Of a stretch of DNA of 64,000 nt, positions 23,315 to 32,743 are shown piece after piece. Position 1 is the first letter of the stretch, and each line of letters starts with the position of its first letter. The stretch spans positions 2,480,001 to 2,544,000 of the forward strand of contig NZ_CP038026.1 of assembly GCF_004421005.1 (NCBI RefSeq), in the 5' to 3' direction. The notes under the pieces are model-generated. The model was given only the letters and a program-made list of their open reading frames with translations. It had not been told where the DNA came from and made no database searches. Position numbers and translations under genes: made by a program. This stretch comes from Pseudoduganella plicata. GTDB lineage: Bacteria > Pseudomonadota > Gammaproteobacteria > Burkholderiales > Burkholderiaceae_D.

Positions 23315-26300
23315 ATGAACTTCTCCGCCCTGTCGATCAGGAACCCGATCCCCGCGATCATGCTGTTCGTGCTGCTGACCCTTGCCGGCCTGCTGGCCTA
23401 CAAGGCCAATCCGGTACAGGACTTCCCGGATATCGAACTGCCCATCGTTACCGTCTCGGCCAACCTGCCCGGCGCCGCGCCGGCGCAGCTGGAAACGGAA
23501 GTGGCGCGCAAGATCGAGGACTCCGTCGCCACGCTGCAAGGCGTCAAGAACATCTATACCAAGGTGCTCGACGGCGACGCCAACGTCACCGTCGAATTCG
23601 TCCTCGAGAAGAACCTGTCGGACGCCGTGAACGAAGTGCGCGACGCCGTCACGCGCGTCAAGGCCGACATGCCTGCCGAACTGCGCGATCCGATCGTCAG
23701 CAAGGTCTCCACCGCCGGCCGCGTCGTGCTGACGTTCGTCGCCACCGCGCGCACCACGGGCGGCACGAAGATGGACGATGCCGACCTGTCCTGGTTCGTC
23801 GACAACACCGTGTCGAAGCGCCTGCTGGCGGTGCCCGGCGTCGGCTCGGTCAGCCGGGTGGGCGGCGTCAACCGCGAAATCCGGGTAGAACTGGACGACG
23901 AGCGCATGGCGGCGCTGCGCGTGTCCGCACTGGACGTATCGCGCCAGCTGCGCCAGGTGCAGCGCGAAGCGCCGGGCGGACGCGGCGACGTCAGCGGCGC
24001 CGAGCAGTCCGTGCGCACCATTGCCACCGTCAAGTCGGCACAGGAGCTGGCCGCCATCGACATCCCCCTGGGCGACGGCCGCCACGTGCGGCTGGACCAG
24101 GTGGCCACCGTCACCGACACCGTCGCCGAATCGCGCGCCGTGGCCACGCAGGACGGCAAGGCCGTCGTCGCGTTTGAAGTGTTTCGCACCAAGGGCGCCA
24201 GCGAAACGGCCGTCGCGGACGGCGCGCGCGCTGCCGTCGCGAAGCTGCGCGGCGAGTTTCCCAACATCGATCTGAAGGAGTCGATCGACAACGCCTCGCC
24301 GGTCGAGGAAAACTTCGAAGGCTCGATGGAACTGCTGTACGAAGGCGCGATCCTGGCCGTTCTCGTCGTCTGGTGGTTCCTGCGCGACTGGCGCGCGACC
24401 ATCGTGGCCGCGGCGGCACTGCCGCTGTCCGTGATGCCGGCGTTCCTCGGCATCTACTGGTTCGGCTATACGCTCAACACGGTGACGCTGCTGTCGCTGG
24501 CGCTGGTCGTCGGCGTGCTGGTCGACGATGCGATCGTCGAGATCGAAAACATCGAACGCCATCTGCGCATGGGCAAGACACCGATGCAGGCGGCACTGGA
24601 AGCGGCCGATGAAATCGGCATGGCCGTGATCGCCACGACTTTCGCCCTGGTGGCCGTGTTCCTGCCGACGGCCTTCATGGGCGGCATCCCCGGCAAGTTC
24701 TTCAAGCAGTTCGGCTGGACGGCCGTGCTGGCGGTGCTGGCGTCACTGGTCGTGGCACGGCTGCTGACACCGATGATGGCGGCCTACCTGCTGAAACCGA
24801 AGGAGCACAAGGAGGAGAAGGACGGCTGGCTGATGACGCGCTACATGCGCACGATGAAGTGGTGCCTGAATCACCGCGGCATCACGGCCATCGCCTCGGC
24901 TGTGTTCTTCGTCGCCTCGATCATGCTGGTGGGCCTGCTGCCGACGGGCTTCGTGCCGCCGGCGGATCGCGACCAGACGCAGGTCAACCTGGAGCTGCCG
25001 CCCGGCTCCACGCTGGCACAGACCCGGCTGGTGGCCGAGCAGGCGCGCCAGGCGGCGATGTCCGTGCCCGGCGTCACGGGCGTGTACAGCTCCGTGGGCG
25101 GCGGCTCCTCGGGCGACGCGTTCGCGCCCGGTGCGGCGGCGGAAGCGCGCCGTGCCGTGCTGACCATCACGACGATCCACCGCACGGAGCGCGACGAATC
25201 GATGGGCGAGATCGACAGCCTGCTGCGCAGTAAACTGTCCGCCGTGCCCGGCGCCCGCTTTACCGTGGGCCCGCCGGATACGGGCGTCAAGATGCAGCTG
25301 GTGCTGCAGTCGGAAGATCCGATCGCGCTGATGGGCGCCGCACAGAAGGTCGAGCGCGAACTGCGCACGCTGCACGGCATCGGCAACGTCACGTCGAGCG
25401 CCTCGCTCGTGCGCCCCGAAATCATCGTGCGGCCGGACTTTGCCCGCGCCGCCGACCTGGGCGTGACCGCCAGCGCCATCGGCGAGACCGTACGCGTGGC
25501 CACCGCGGGCGACTACGACTTCGACCTGACGAAGATGAACCTGCCCGAGCGGCAGGTGCCGATCCGCGTCAAGCTGCCGGACGCCGTGCGGGCCGACCTG
25601 GATGCCATTGGCCGCCTGACGGTGCCAGGCACGAACGGCCCCGTGCTGCTGGCGAACGTGGCCACCATCACGATGGAAAGCGGCCCGGCCCAGATCGACC
25701 GCCTGAATCGCAGCCGCAACGTGACCCTGGACGTGGAGCTGGGCAACCGCTCGCTGGGTGAGCTGAACCAGGAGGCGCGCGCACTGCCGTCGATGCAGAA
25801 CCTGCCGCCGTCCGTCAAGATCGCGGAGCTGGGCGACGCGCAGGAAATGGCGTCGCTGTTCGCCAGCTTCGGCCTCGCCATGGCGATCGGCGTGCTGTGC
25901 ATCTACGGCGTGCTGGTACTTCTGTTCAAGGACTTCATGCAGCCGGTGACGATCCTGGCGGCGCTGCCGCTGTCCATCGGCGGCGCCATCGTGGCGCTGC
26001 TGGTCACGGGGCGCGCGCTGTCGATGCCGTCGATGATCGGCCTGATCATGCTGATGGGGATCGTGACGAAGAATTCGATCCTGCTGGTGGATTACGCGAT
26101 CCTGGCGCGCCAGGCCGGCATGAGCCGCTTCGATGCGCTGGTGGACGCCTGCCACAAGCGCAGCCGCCCGATCCTGATGACGACCATTGCCATGGGCGCG
26201 GGCATGATGCCCCTCGCCCTGGGCCTGGGCGCGGACCCGAGCTTCCGTTCGCCGATGGCGATCACGGTGATCGGCGGTCTGATCACGTCGACGTTACTGA

Positions 26301-26473
26301 GCCTCCTGGTGGTGCCGGCCGTGTTTACGTACGTGGACGACCTGGAGCACCTGCTGCGACGCACCGCGCGCAAGCTGCGCCGCCATCCACATCCCGGGCA
26401 TCCGCACGGACAGCATGGGGTGGATGCGGTGGGCAATCCGGTGCCGCGCAATATTGGCGGGCACGGGCACTGA
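23315..26473 (+). CDS. RND efflux permease, HAE family
   Basis: 1052 residues with two six-helix halves and two large periplasmic loops. The proton-relay Asp pair is present in TM4 (LVDDAIVEIENIERHL), and TM10-11 include MGIVTKNSILLVDYA. ITVIGGLITSTLLSLLVVPAVFTY is the standard last helix. The protein then carries an unusual 35-residue basic, His-rich tail (HPHPGHPHGQHG...GGHGH). It exports drugs or other amphiphiles using the proton gradient, together with the two preceding genes. The substrate range cannot be predicted. Confidence 0.93.
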   Translation: MNFSALSIRNPIPAIMLFVLLTLAGLLAYKANPVQDFPDIELPIVTVSANLPGAAPAQLETEVARKIEDSVATLQGVKNIYTKVLDGDANVTVEFVLEKNLSDAVNEVRDAVTRVKADMPAELRDPIVSKVSTAGRVVLTFVATARTTGGTKMDDADLSWFVDNTVSKRLLAVPGVGSVSRVGGVNREIRVELDDERMAALRVSALDVSRQLRQVQREAPGGRGDVSGAEQSVRTIATVKSAQELAAIDIPLGDGRHVRLDQVATVTDTVAESRAVATQDGKAVVAFEVFRTKGASETAVADGARAAVAKLRGEFPNIDLKESIDNASPVEENFEGSMELLYEGAILAVLVVWWFLRDWRATIVAAAALPLSVMPAFLGIYWFGYTLNTVTLLSLALVVGVLVDDAIVEIENIERHLRMGKTPMQAALEAADEIGMAVIATTFALVAVFLPTAFMGGIPGKFFKQFGWTAVLAVLASLVVARLLTPMMAAYLLKPKEHKEEKDGWLMTRYMRTMKWCLNHRGITAIASAVFFVASIMLVGLLPTGFVPPADRDQTQVNLELPPGSTLAQTRLVAEQARQAAMSVPGVTGVYSSVGGGSSGDAFAPGAAAEARRAVLTITTIHRTERDESMGEIDSLLRSKLSAVPGARFTVGPPDTGVKMQLVLQSEDPIALMGAAQKVERELRTLHGIGNVTSSASLVRPEIIVRPDFARAADLGVTASAIGETVRVATAGDYDFDLTKMNLPERQVPIRVKLPDAVRADLDAIGRLTVPGTNGPVLLANVATITMESGPAQIDRLNRSRNVTLDVELGNRSLGELNQEARALPSMQNLPPSVKIAELGDAQEMASLFASFGLAMAIGVLCIYGVLVLLFKDFMQPVTILAALPLSIGGAIVALLVTGRALSMPSMIGLIMLMGIVTKNSILLVDYAILARQAGMSRFDALVDACHKRSRPILMTTIAMGAGMMPLALGLGADPSFRSPMAITVIGGLITSTLLSLLVVPAVFTYVDDLEHLLRRTARKLRRHPHPGHPHGQHGVDAVGNPVPRNIGGHGH

Positions 26474-26484
26474 ATGCGAGGGGA

Positions 26485-26511
26485 GCCTGTCCCATTGTCG
26501 TCGGAACAGGC
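26485..26511. repeat. Imperfect palindrome GCCTGTCCC/GGAACAGGC (family member E)
   Basis: Nine-base arms with one mismatch and a nine-base loop, between the convergent ends of the RND permease and HTH-GAF genes. It contains the CCTGTC/ACAGG core of the other intergenic palindromes but is the most degenerate copy. It may serve as a weak bidirectional terminator. Confidence 0.45.
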
Positions 26512-26517
26512 GACACG

Positions 26518-27297
26518 CTATTTCTTCACTCGCGGTTCGGGTAATTCTTCCATCGCAATGGCGGCCAGGTCGAGCAGGCTTTGCAGCTCGGCGGCACGCA
26601 GCTTGCGCGGCTCGCGGTCGATCACGCACAGCGTGCCAAGCGCGTTGCCGGCCGCGTCGCGCAGCGGCACGCCGGCATAAAAGCGGATGTGCGGATCGGC
26701 CAGCACGAGCGGATTGCTGCGGAAGCGCTCGTCCGCGGCAGCATCTTCGACCACGAACGCCCCTTCGGCCAGGATGGCGTGCGAGCAGAACGCCCACTCG
26801 CGCGGCGTCTCCCGCGCATCCAGCCCCACGCGCGCCTTGAACCACTGGCGCTGCGCCGTGAGCAGCGAAATCAGCGCGATCGGCGACCCGGTCACGGCTG
26901 CGGCCAGCCGAACGATGCGGTCGTAACCGGCTTCCGGCGGTGTATCGATGAGGCCCGATGCAGCCAGCGCTATCAGCCGGGATGCTTCGTCCTTGCCGGC
27001 CGGGTAGTCCGGTGCCGGCAGCGGCCGGAATTCCTCGGACGTCAGGTCCGACATCGCCACTTCGACAGCCCGCCCTGCCGCCCCCGGCGGCGCCTGCTGC
27101 TCCGCCGGCTCCATCAGCCGTGCAATACGGCTAAGCCGCGTGCGCCGGTGCCCGCCTGGCGTTTTCCACGATTCGATCGCGCCGCTTTCCATCCATAACT
27201 GTACGGTACTGGTTGCAACGCCCAGCAGACGTGCTGCCGCGCTGGTTGTCAGGATGGGATCTTCGTCCACGGGGATCAGGGTAGAGTTGCTTTTCAT
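26518..27297 (-). CDS. HTH (MerR/excisionase-like) plus GAF domain protein
   Basis: 259 residues. Residues 15-60 (LTTSAAARLLGVATSTVQLWMESGAIESWKTPGGHRR split across the helices) are a MerR/excisionase-type DNA-binding motif. A linker of about 40 residues is followed by a GAF domain (about 100-250) with SLLTAQRQWFKARVG, FCSHAIL, FYAGVPLRDAAG and LGTLCVIDREPR. Such GAF domains bind small ligands or chromophores. The combination suggests a ligand-responsive transcription regulator. It is divergent from the chemotaxis receptor, which it might control; that is an inference from position only. Confidence 0.82.
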   Translation of the reverse strand: MKSNSTLIPVDEDPILTTSAAARLLGVATSTVQLWMESGAIESWKTPGGHRRTRLSRIARLMEPAEQQAPPGAAGRAVEVAMSDLTSEEFRPLPAPDYPAGKDEASRLIALAASGLIDTPPEAGYDRIVRLAAAVTGSPIALISLLTAQRQWFKARVGLDARETPREWAFCSHAILAEGAFVVEDAAADERFRSNPLVLADPHIRFYAGVPLRDAAGNALGTLCVIDREPRKLRAAELQSLLDLAAIAMEELPEPRVKK

Positions 27298-27433
27298 AAA
27301 CTCCGAGTATACCCGTTCAAACGAAATTTGAGAATTTTGATGATGAACCGATTCTGAACCAAAAATCCGTAAAATTTAGGTTGCGTTAAGGCAATTTTCA
27401 GTCCATTATTGATCATATTCGTCAAATCAGACC

Positions 27434-29026
27434 ATGGGAAACATGAACGCATTCAGAAACGCCACGATTGCAACGAAACTGTACACAGCATTCGCGCTCG
27501 CGCTGCTGTTTACCTTCGCGCTGGCCATTACTGCGATCTCGCAGGTCCGCATGATCGACGGCGCCCTGGTCAATGCCGAGACGCTGCGCCGCGACCAGCT
27601 CGACCCGCTGTACGACGCCCGCGAAGCGCTCGACCAGACCGGCATGGCGGCGCGCAATGCGTTCATTTTCAACGATGCGGCAGCGGCCCGCCGCGAGCTG
27701 GACATCGTCGACGAACAGAAGGCTGTCTACCTCGCCGCACTGGCCAAGCTCGACCCGGCGCTGCACGACAATCCGGCGTATCAGAAAGTACGCGCGGGCC
27801 TGACGCAGATGGCCAAGGAACTCGAACGCCCACGCCAGTACCGCGCCGCCGACGACATGACACGCTTCGGCACGTTCCTGGTCGAGGAATGCAGCCCGCT
27901 GCGCCGCCAGATCGTGGCCGACATCAACGTGCTGCTGCGCGACCTGCAACAGCGCACGGCGGCGGCCAGCGCCGTCACCAATGCGCGCGCGGCCGATGCG
28001 CAGAACTGGATCGTCACGCTCAGCATCCTCAGCGCCGTCGTCTGCACGACCATCGGCACGACCATCGTGCGCGGCCTGCTCCGCCAGCTGGGCGGTGAAC
28101 CCCGCTACGCGGCCAGCGTGGCCCGCGGCATCGCCCGCGGTGAACTGCACCGCGAAGTCGACACGGCCCGGGCCGCGCCGGACAGCCTGCTGCATGCGAT
28201 GAGCGGCATGCGCGACAGCCTGTCCGATATCGTTACCCGCGTGCGCGGCGGCACCGATGCCATTGCCTCCGCATCGGCGGAGATCGCGTCCGGCAACCTG
28301 AATCTGTCGGAACGTACGGAACGCCAGGCCACCTCGCTGACCGACGTGGCGGTCTCGATGAAGCAGCTGATCGCCTCCGTGAACCGCAATGCCGACTACG
28401 CGGCCGAAGCAAGCAAGGTGGCCGAAAGCGCCGCCCGCGTGTCACAGCAGGGCGGCTCGGCGGTGGAAGGCATCGTCACGACGATGAACCTGATCAACGA
28501 GTCGTCCCGCAAGATCGTCGACATCATCGGCGTCATCGACGGTATCGCGTTCCAGACGAATATCCTGGCCTTGAATGCGGCCGTGGAAGCGGCCCGCGCC
28601 GGCGAACAGGGTCGCGGCTTCGCCGTCGTCGCCTCGGAAGTGCGCAACCTGGCGCACCGCTCGGCGGCCGCCGCAAAAGAGGTCAAGGCCCTGATCGAGG
28701 ACTCGGTCAGCAAGGTGGGCGCCGGCACGGAGCTGGTGGGCCACGCGGGCCATACGATGCGCGACGTCGTGGACGGCATCGGCCGCGTCACGCAGATCAT
28801 GGCCGAGATTTCGGACGCAACGCGCACGCAGAGCAAGGACATCCAGAACGTCGATATCGCCATCGTCCAGCTGGACGACATGACGATGCAGAACGCGGCG
28901 CTGGTCGAACAGGCCGCAGCTGCGGCGCAGGCACTGCGCACGCAGGCGGCCGACCTGGCCGGCGTCGTCAACACCTTTCAGCTGCAGGAGGAGCCACATG
29001 CCGGGAGGCTCGCGCTGACGGCGTAA
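27434..29026 (+). CDS. Methyl-accepting chemotaxis protein
   Basis: 530 residues; the start at 27434 (MGNMNAF) or 27443 are both possible, with GGGAAAC ahead of the second. TM1 ([17 protein letters not shown]), a four-helix periplasmic sensor of about 150 residues, TM2 ([21 protein letters not shown]), HAMP, then the cytoplasmic signalling hairpin with the tip [36 protein letters not shown] (conserved tip region, given as landmark in two parts: [19 protein letters not shown] and [15 protein letters not shown]). It controls CheA activity in response to a ligand. There is no C-terminal NWETF-type pentapeptide. Confidence 0.92.
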   Translation: MGNMNAFRNATIATKLYTAFALALLFTFALAITAISQVRMIDGALVNAETLRRDQLDPLYDAREALDQTGMAARNAFIFNDAAAARRELDIVDEQKAVYLAALAKLDPALHDNPAYQKVRAGLTQMAKELERPRQYRAADDMTRFGTFLVEECSPLRRQIVADINVLLRDLQQRTAAASAVTNARAADAQNWIVTLSILSAVVCTTIGTTIVRGLLRQLGGEPRYAASVARGIARGELHREVDTARAAPDSLLHAMSGMRDSLSDIVTRVRGGTDAIASASAEIASGNLNLSERTERQATSLTDVAVSMKQLIASVNRNADYAAEASKVAESAARVSQQGGSAVEGIVTTMNLINESSRKIVDIIGVIDGIAFQTNILALNAAVEAARAGEQGRGFAVVASEVRNLAHRSAAAAKEVKALIEDSVSKVGAGTELVGHAGHTMRDVVDGIGRVTQIMAEISDATRTQSKDIQNVDIAIVQLDDMTMQNAALVEQAAAAAQALRTQAADLAGVVNTFQLQEEPHAGRLALTA

Positions 29027-29097
29027 CGCACTCGGATGTTGCAAAAAAATACAATTTCCGTGCTGGGGTGCCGGTTTCACATCCACCGCCACCCGTC

Positions 29098-29400
29098 ATG
29101 AATCTCCGCGCAAGCTTGCTGCTGCTGGCCGTCCTCCCCGGCACCACGCTCGCCGATACCCTGCGCGCCCGCGCTTCTCTCGCCTACGACGCGCTCGGGG
29201 CCACTGCTGGCCGGCACCTGCACTGGCACCTGCAATGCCAAACCCTTCCGCGCGGACGCCACCGCGTCGCCGACGATCGTCGTCGGCCGCCACGGCAAGG
29301 TAAGCGCAGCGTCCCCTTCGATCTGCGCGCCACCCTGCTGGCCGATTTGTGGCGCACCACCGACAGGAAGAAGCCACAGGCGCAAGCCGTGTCCCCGTAA
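29098..29400 (+). pseudogene. Small secreted protein with apparent double frameshift
   Basis: The annotated frame begins with a clear signal peptide (MNLRASLLLLAVLPGTTLADT) and ends in a plausible helix (VPFDLRATLLADLWRTTDRK). The middle is Arg/His-rich and unlike protein. Dropping one base in GGGG near 29196 gives ALGPLLAGTCTGTCNAKPF and then TIVVGRHGKVSA, which is far more protein-like; frame is regained near 29305. It could be a small secreted protein disrupted by two compensating indels, or an artefact. I do not recognise the family. Confidence 0.35.
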
Positions 29401-29418
29401 CGCCCCGTACAGTCGGGC

Positions 29419-29823
29419 CTACACGGTTTTTGCCTTCTTGACGCCGTTCTGCGAGCGGAATTCCTTCAGCACCCACTGCTGGCAGTTGGGGCACGGCGCA
29501 TCGCGGTGGATGCGGTTGCGATTGTCGATGCGGTACACCCACATGTCGCAGTTCTTCGGCGCGATGTCCTGCAGCTGCAGCGCCATCCACATATGCGCTT
29601 CGGCGCAGTTGTGGGGCGCCAGGGCCGTGGCCTGCGCCACGTTGTGCTTTGCCAGCATGGCGTTCCATTTCGCCGTCAATGCGGGCGTAATCGCCGGCGC
29701 ACCGGCCCCGCCGGACACGGTGATCATATGCGCCGACCATGCGACGCGGCTGGCGCCAATTCCGTTCTTGTTGCAGTAGACCTGGATGTCCTTCTCCGCC
29801 TTGTCGTTCTTACCCTTCGGCAT
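29419..29823 (-). CDS. Stand-alone deaminase-fold protein (predicted)
   Basis: 134 residues. MPKGKNDKAE is chosen as the start because AAGGAG lies seven bases upstream; a longer frame to 30129 has no support. The zinc site of the cytidine deaminase-like superfamily is visible: Cys73-Ala-Glu75 in APHNCAEAHMW and Pro110-Cys111-x-x-Cys114 in APCPNCQQWV, separated by a strand-rich stretch (CDMWVYRIDNRNRI). This arrangement resembles the YwqJ-like and related bacterial deaminases, many of which are toxin domains. Here it is a free-standing cytoplasmic protein without a trafficking domain. The substrate is unknown. No immunity gene is obvious. Confidence 0.68.
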   Translation of the reverse strand: MPKGKNDKAEKDIQVYCNKNGIGASRVAWSAHMITVSGGAGAPAITPALTAKWNAMLAKHNVAQATALAPHNCAEAHMWMALQLQDIAPKNCDMWVYRIDNRNRIHRDAPCPNCQQWVLKEFRSQNGVKKAKTV

Positions 29824-29839
29824 CGCTGTCTCCTTCGGT

Positions 29840-30078
29840 GGAAGTCTGACCGTGTACCAGTATGGCACCGGCGCACCCGCCGTCAAGATACATTCGATCT
29901 GCTCAGCGCGAAATCGGAAACGGTGCTGCTGGACGATGGCGCTAGCAGCCTGGCGTACCAGTTCATGATGCCCGGCGGCCAGTCGATTTCCCTCATCTAC
30001 GGCGCCGCGAACCAGGTGACGGCGGTTGTCGGCATGGGAACGGAGCGGTCTTCGCTCAGCTGCAGTACCGACCTGTAG
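29840..30078 (+). pseudogene. 3' remnant of an unknown gene
   Basis: The plus-strand frame ending at TAG 30078 reads DTFDLLSAKSETVLLDDGA, then SSLAYQFMMPGGQSISLIYG, then TAVVGMGTERSSLSCSTDL, which looks like real protein. Just upstream another frame gives VYQYGTGAPAVK; adding one G after CAAG near 29888 joins the two. No start codon or 5' end is present, because the divergent deaminase gene starts at 29823. It may be the tail of the same broken gene whose head is at 29098. No family is recognised. Confidence 0.35.
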
Positions 30079-31577
30079 ACGCCGCCCCGCCGGGTTGTCT
30101 GTGGCCGCACAGGCGAGTGGTGTGAGCATTCACGGCGGGGACTGGCACCCGAAGGCGCGGTGCCGGCCCCGCGACGCCGGCATCCGCACGCATCATCACG
30201 GCGCCACCCACCCTCCCCCATCGCCCGGTACAGGTCCACTGAAGCCGTCAGCAACCGCGTGCGCAACTGCAGCCGCGCCACATCGGCCGCGTACAGGCTG
30301 CGCTGGGCGTCCAGCTCTTCCAGGTACGCCGCGTAGCCGTTACGGTAGCGGTTGTGCGCGATGCGCAGTGTTTCGGCCGCGGTGGCGCGGCGGGCGTCGT
30401 TCTGGACGACCTGTTCGCGCAGCCGGACGATCGCGTTCAGGCCGTTTTCCGTTTCCGCGAACGCCTGGCGTACCGTGTTCTCGTACGTGGCGATGGCCTG
30501 GTCGCGCTGGGCGGCGGCGGAATCGGTCGCCGCCTGCACGCGGCCGCCGTCGAACAGCGGGGCCACCAGCGACCCGCCCAGGCGCCACAGCCGCGTCGGG
30601 CCGTGAAACAGGTCGCTGAACTCCGCCGACTGGACGCCGCCGGTGCCCGTCAGCCGGAACGACGGCAGCAGCTGGTCGCGCGTGGCGGCCAGCTGGGCGA
30701 CGGCGGCGGCAATCGCCTGTTCGGCGCGGGCGATGTCGGGGCGGCGGCGCAGCAGGTCCGACGGCAGTCCCGCCGGCACGGGCGGCGCGGCCAGGTCGGC
30801 CAGCGGCGTGCCGCGAATGATCGGCCCGGGCATGCCGCCCGCGAGGATCGACAGCGCGTTCTCCTGCTCGAAAATCTGCCGCTGCAGTTGCGGGATCTGC
30901 TCGGCGGCCGCGTCGTATTCGGCCTGTGCCTGCAGCCATTCCAGACGCGAGCTGTAGCCCACTTCGAACTGGCGCCGGGCGAGGTCGCGCGACTGTTCGC
31001 GCAGCCGCAGCGTGGCTTGCGCCAGTTCCAGCTGCGCATCCAGGCCGCGCAGGTTCAGGTAGCCGCTGGCCACATTGCCGGCCACCGACAGCGCGGCCGC
31101 ATCGCTGTTGGCCTCCTCGGCGCGCAGCGTTGCCGCCGCCGCTTCCGTCGCATTGGCCAGGCGGCCCCACACGTCGATCTCGTAGGCAGCCTGGAATTCG
31201 GCCTGGTAGCCGTTGCCCACGTGCGGCTGGCCGTTGTACAGCAACGTGCGCGAGCGCGCCGCGCCCGTGTCGAACGACAGCGTCGGCGCCTGTGCCGAAC
31301 GGGCAGAGCGCACGCGCGCACGGAAGTCCTCGATGCGGGCGCGCGCCACGCGCAGGTCGCCGTTATTGGCCAGCGCCTGCGTTACCAGCGCCGTCAGCGC
31401 CGGATCGTTGAAGCCCTGCCACCAGGCCCGGTCGACCGGGCGCCGGGCGACGTCGGCCAATGGCGGCGCGCGCCAGCCGGCCGGAACTTGCAGGGTCGAG
31501 GGCGGCGGCGGCGCCACCTTCGCGGCGCAACCGGCCAGCAGCAGCGCCGCCAGCAATGTCGGTACCGCCGCCCTCAT
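29997..31577 (-). CDS. MFS-efflux outer-membrane lipoprotein (NodT family), frameshifted at the 3' end
   Basis: The frame gives 526 residues; the first about 455 are a normal OMF: lipobox LLLAGC (Cys17), AWWQGFNDPALTAL, FDTGAARSRTLLYNG, and repeats ending in AHNRYRNGYAAYLEELDAQR and ASVDLYRAMG. After that the frame runs into a Cys/Arg-rich tail of about 70 residues that is antisense to a gene remnant. If the G run (five Gs, near 30215-30219) had six, the protein would end GGGWVAP at a double stop (30196-30198), the usual NodT ending. It overlaps the HlyD-type gene by four bases and is the third gene of an Emr-type tripartite pump. Confidence 0.82.
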   Translation of the reverse strand: MRAAVPTLLAALLLAGCAAKVAPPPPSTLQVPAGWRAPPLADVARRPVDRAWWQGFNDPALTALVTQALANNGDLRVARARIEDFRARVRSARSAQAPTLSFDTGAARSRTLLYNGQPHVGNGYQAEFQAAYEIDVWGRLANATEAAAATLRAEEANSDAAALSVAGNVASGYLNLRGLDAQLELAQATLRLREQSRDLARRQFEVGYSSRLEWLQAQAEYDAAAEQIPQLQRQIFEQENALSILAGGMPGPIIRGTPLADLAAPPVPAGLPSDLLRRRPDIARAEQAIAAAVAQLAATRDQLLPSFRLTGTGGVQSAEFSDLFHGPTRLWRLGGSLVAPLFDGGRVQAATDSAAAQRDQAIATYENTVRQAFAETENGLNAIVRLREQVVQNDARRATAAETLRIAHNRYRNGYAAYLEELDAQRSLYAADVARLQLRTRLLTASVDLYRAMGEGGWRRDDACGCRRRGAGTAPSGASPRRECSHHSPVRPQTTRRGGVYRSVLQLSEDRSVPMPTTAVTWFAAP

Positions 31578-32743
31578 GGCCGGCGTGCCGCAGGCGCGGG
31601 GTTGGTGGCGGCGTCGTTCAGCTCCGACGATGTGTCGATGCTGACGATGACGGACATGCCGGGACGCAGCCGCGGTGCCAGGGGCTGGCCCGCGTCGATG
31701 CGGATGCGCACCGGAATGCGCTGGGCGATCTTGACGTAGTTGCCCGTCGCGTTATCGGCCGGCAGCACGGAGAACTCCGAGCCCGTGGCGGGCGAAATGC
31801 GCTCCACTTGCCCCGTCAGCACGGCGCCATCGAGCGCATCGACCTTGAACGTCGCGCTCTGTCCCACGCGCACGCCGTTCATCTGGGTTTCCTTCAGGTT
31901 GGCGATGATCCACATCTGCTGCGGCACGAGGCCCATCAGCTGCGCGCCCGAATTGACAAAGGCGCCGCGACGCACCGTCACCTGCCCCAGCTGGCCGTCC
32001 GACGGGGCCACGATACGGGTGTTGTCCAGGTCCACCTGGGCCGCTTTCAGCGCCGCCTGCGCGTTCGCCACGGCCGCTTCCAGCGAAGCACGGTTGACGG
32101 TGACGGACTGCGACGACTGGCGCGAGATTTCCACGTTGGCCTGCGCCTGCGCCACGGCCGCCTGCGCCTGCGCACGTGCCGCGCGCTGGGCATCGCGCTC
32201 GCGCTGCGACAGCGATCCGTCCTGCACCAGTTCTTCCACGCGGCGCAGGTCCGCCGCGGCACGTTGTGCCTGCGCGCGCGCATTGGTCAGCGCCGCTTCC
32301 TGCAGGGCGATGGTGGCGGCGGCGCTGCGGCGCGACTGCTCCCAGTTGGCCAGCGCGGCCTTCTGTGCCGCCAGCTGGGCCTGCGCCTGCTCGTAGCGCT
32401 GCTCGTAAATGCGGCGGTCGATCTCGACCAGCAGGTCGCCCTTGCGGACGAACTGGAAATCCTGCACGTGCACATCCGTCACATAGCCGGACAGCTGGGT
32501 ACCGATCACCGTGACCTGGCCGCGCACCAGCGCGTTCTCCGTCGAGACGACGGGACTCGTGAACGGCGGCAGCCGCCATGCGTACAGCACGATCAATACG
32601 CCGATCAGCGCCACTAGGGCGAAGCCGGCGCCGGCGATCCATTGCTGGCGGCTGTCCGGTTGCGCCGGTGCGGCGACAGGGGGGGTTGGCGGGGGCGCCG
32701 CGGGTGCCGCGGCGGGCGGTGGAGGAGTATCGTTTGCGCTCAT
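31574..32743 (-). CDS. HlyD/EmrA-type periplasmic adaptor
   Basis: 389 residues. A Pro/Ala-rich cytoplasmic start (MSANDTPPPPAAAPAAPPP) leads into one membrane helix (GAGFALVALIGVLIVLYAW). Lipoyl halves (VTVIGTQLSGYVTDVHVQDF and LDNTRIVAPSDGQLGQVTV) flank a long Ala/Gln-rich coiled-coil hairpin at about residues 115-215. A beta-barrel domain with VDALDGAVLTGQVERISPATG completes the EmrA pattern. It links an MFS pump to the outer-membrane lipoprotein. It overlaps its upstream and downstream neighbours by four bases each. Confidence 0.92.
   Translation of the reverse strand: MSANDTPPPPAAAPAAPPPTPPVAAPAQPDSRQQWIAGAGFALVALIGVLIVLYAWRLPPFTSPVVSTENALVRGQVTVIGTQLSGYVTDVHVQDFQFVRKGDLLVEIDRRIYEQRYEQAQAQLAAQKAALANWEQSRRSAAATIALQEAALTNARAQAQRAAADLRRVEELVQDGSLSQRERDAQRAARAQAQAAVAQAQANVEISRQSSQSVTVNRASLEAAVANAQAALKAAQVDLDNTRIVAPSDGQLGQVTVRRGAFVNSGAQLMGLVPQQMWIIANLKETQMNGVRVGQSATFKVDALDGAVLTGQVERISPATGSEFSVLPADNATGNYVKIAQRIPVRIRIDAGQPLAPRLRPGMSVIVSIDTSSELNDAATNPAPAARRP

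Noticed and set aside
21986..24562. 858-residue open frame on the minus strand
   Set aside because: Antisense to the RND adaptor and permease; no recognisable domain, and no ribosome-binding site.
29419..30129. 236-residue form of the deaminase-fold protein
   Set aside because: The first about 100 residues are antisense to the gene remnant at 29.84-30.08 kb and show no domain. The ATG at 29823 has a good ribosome-binding site.
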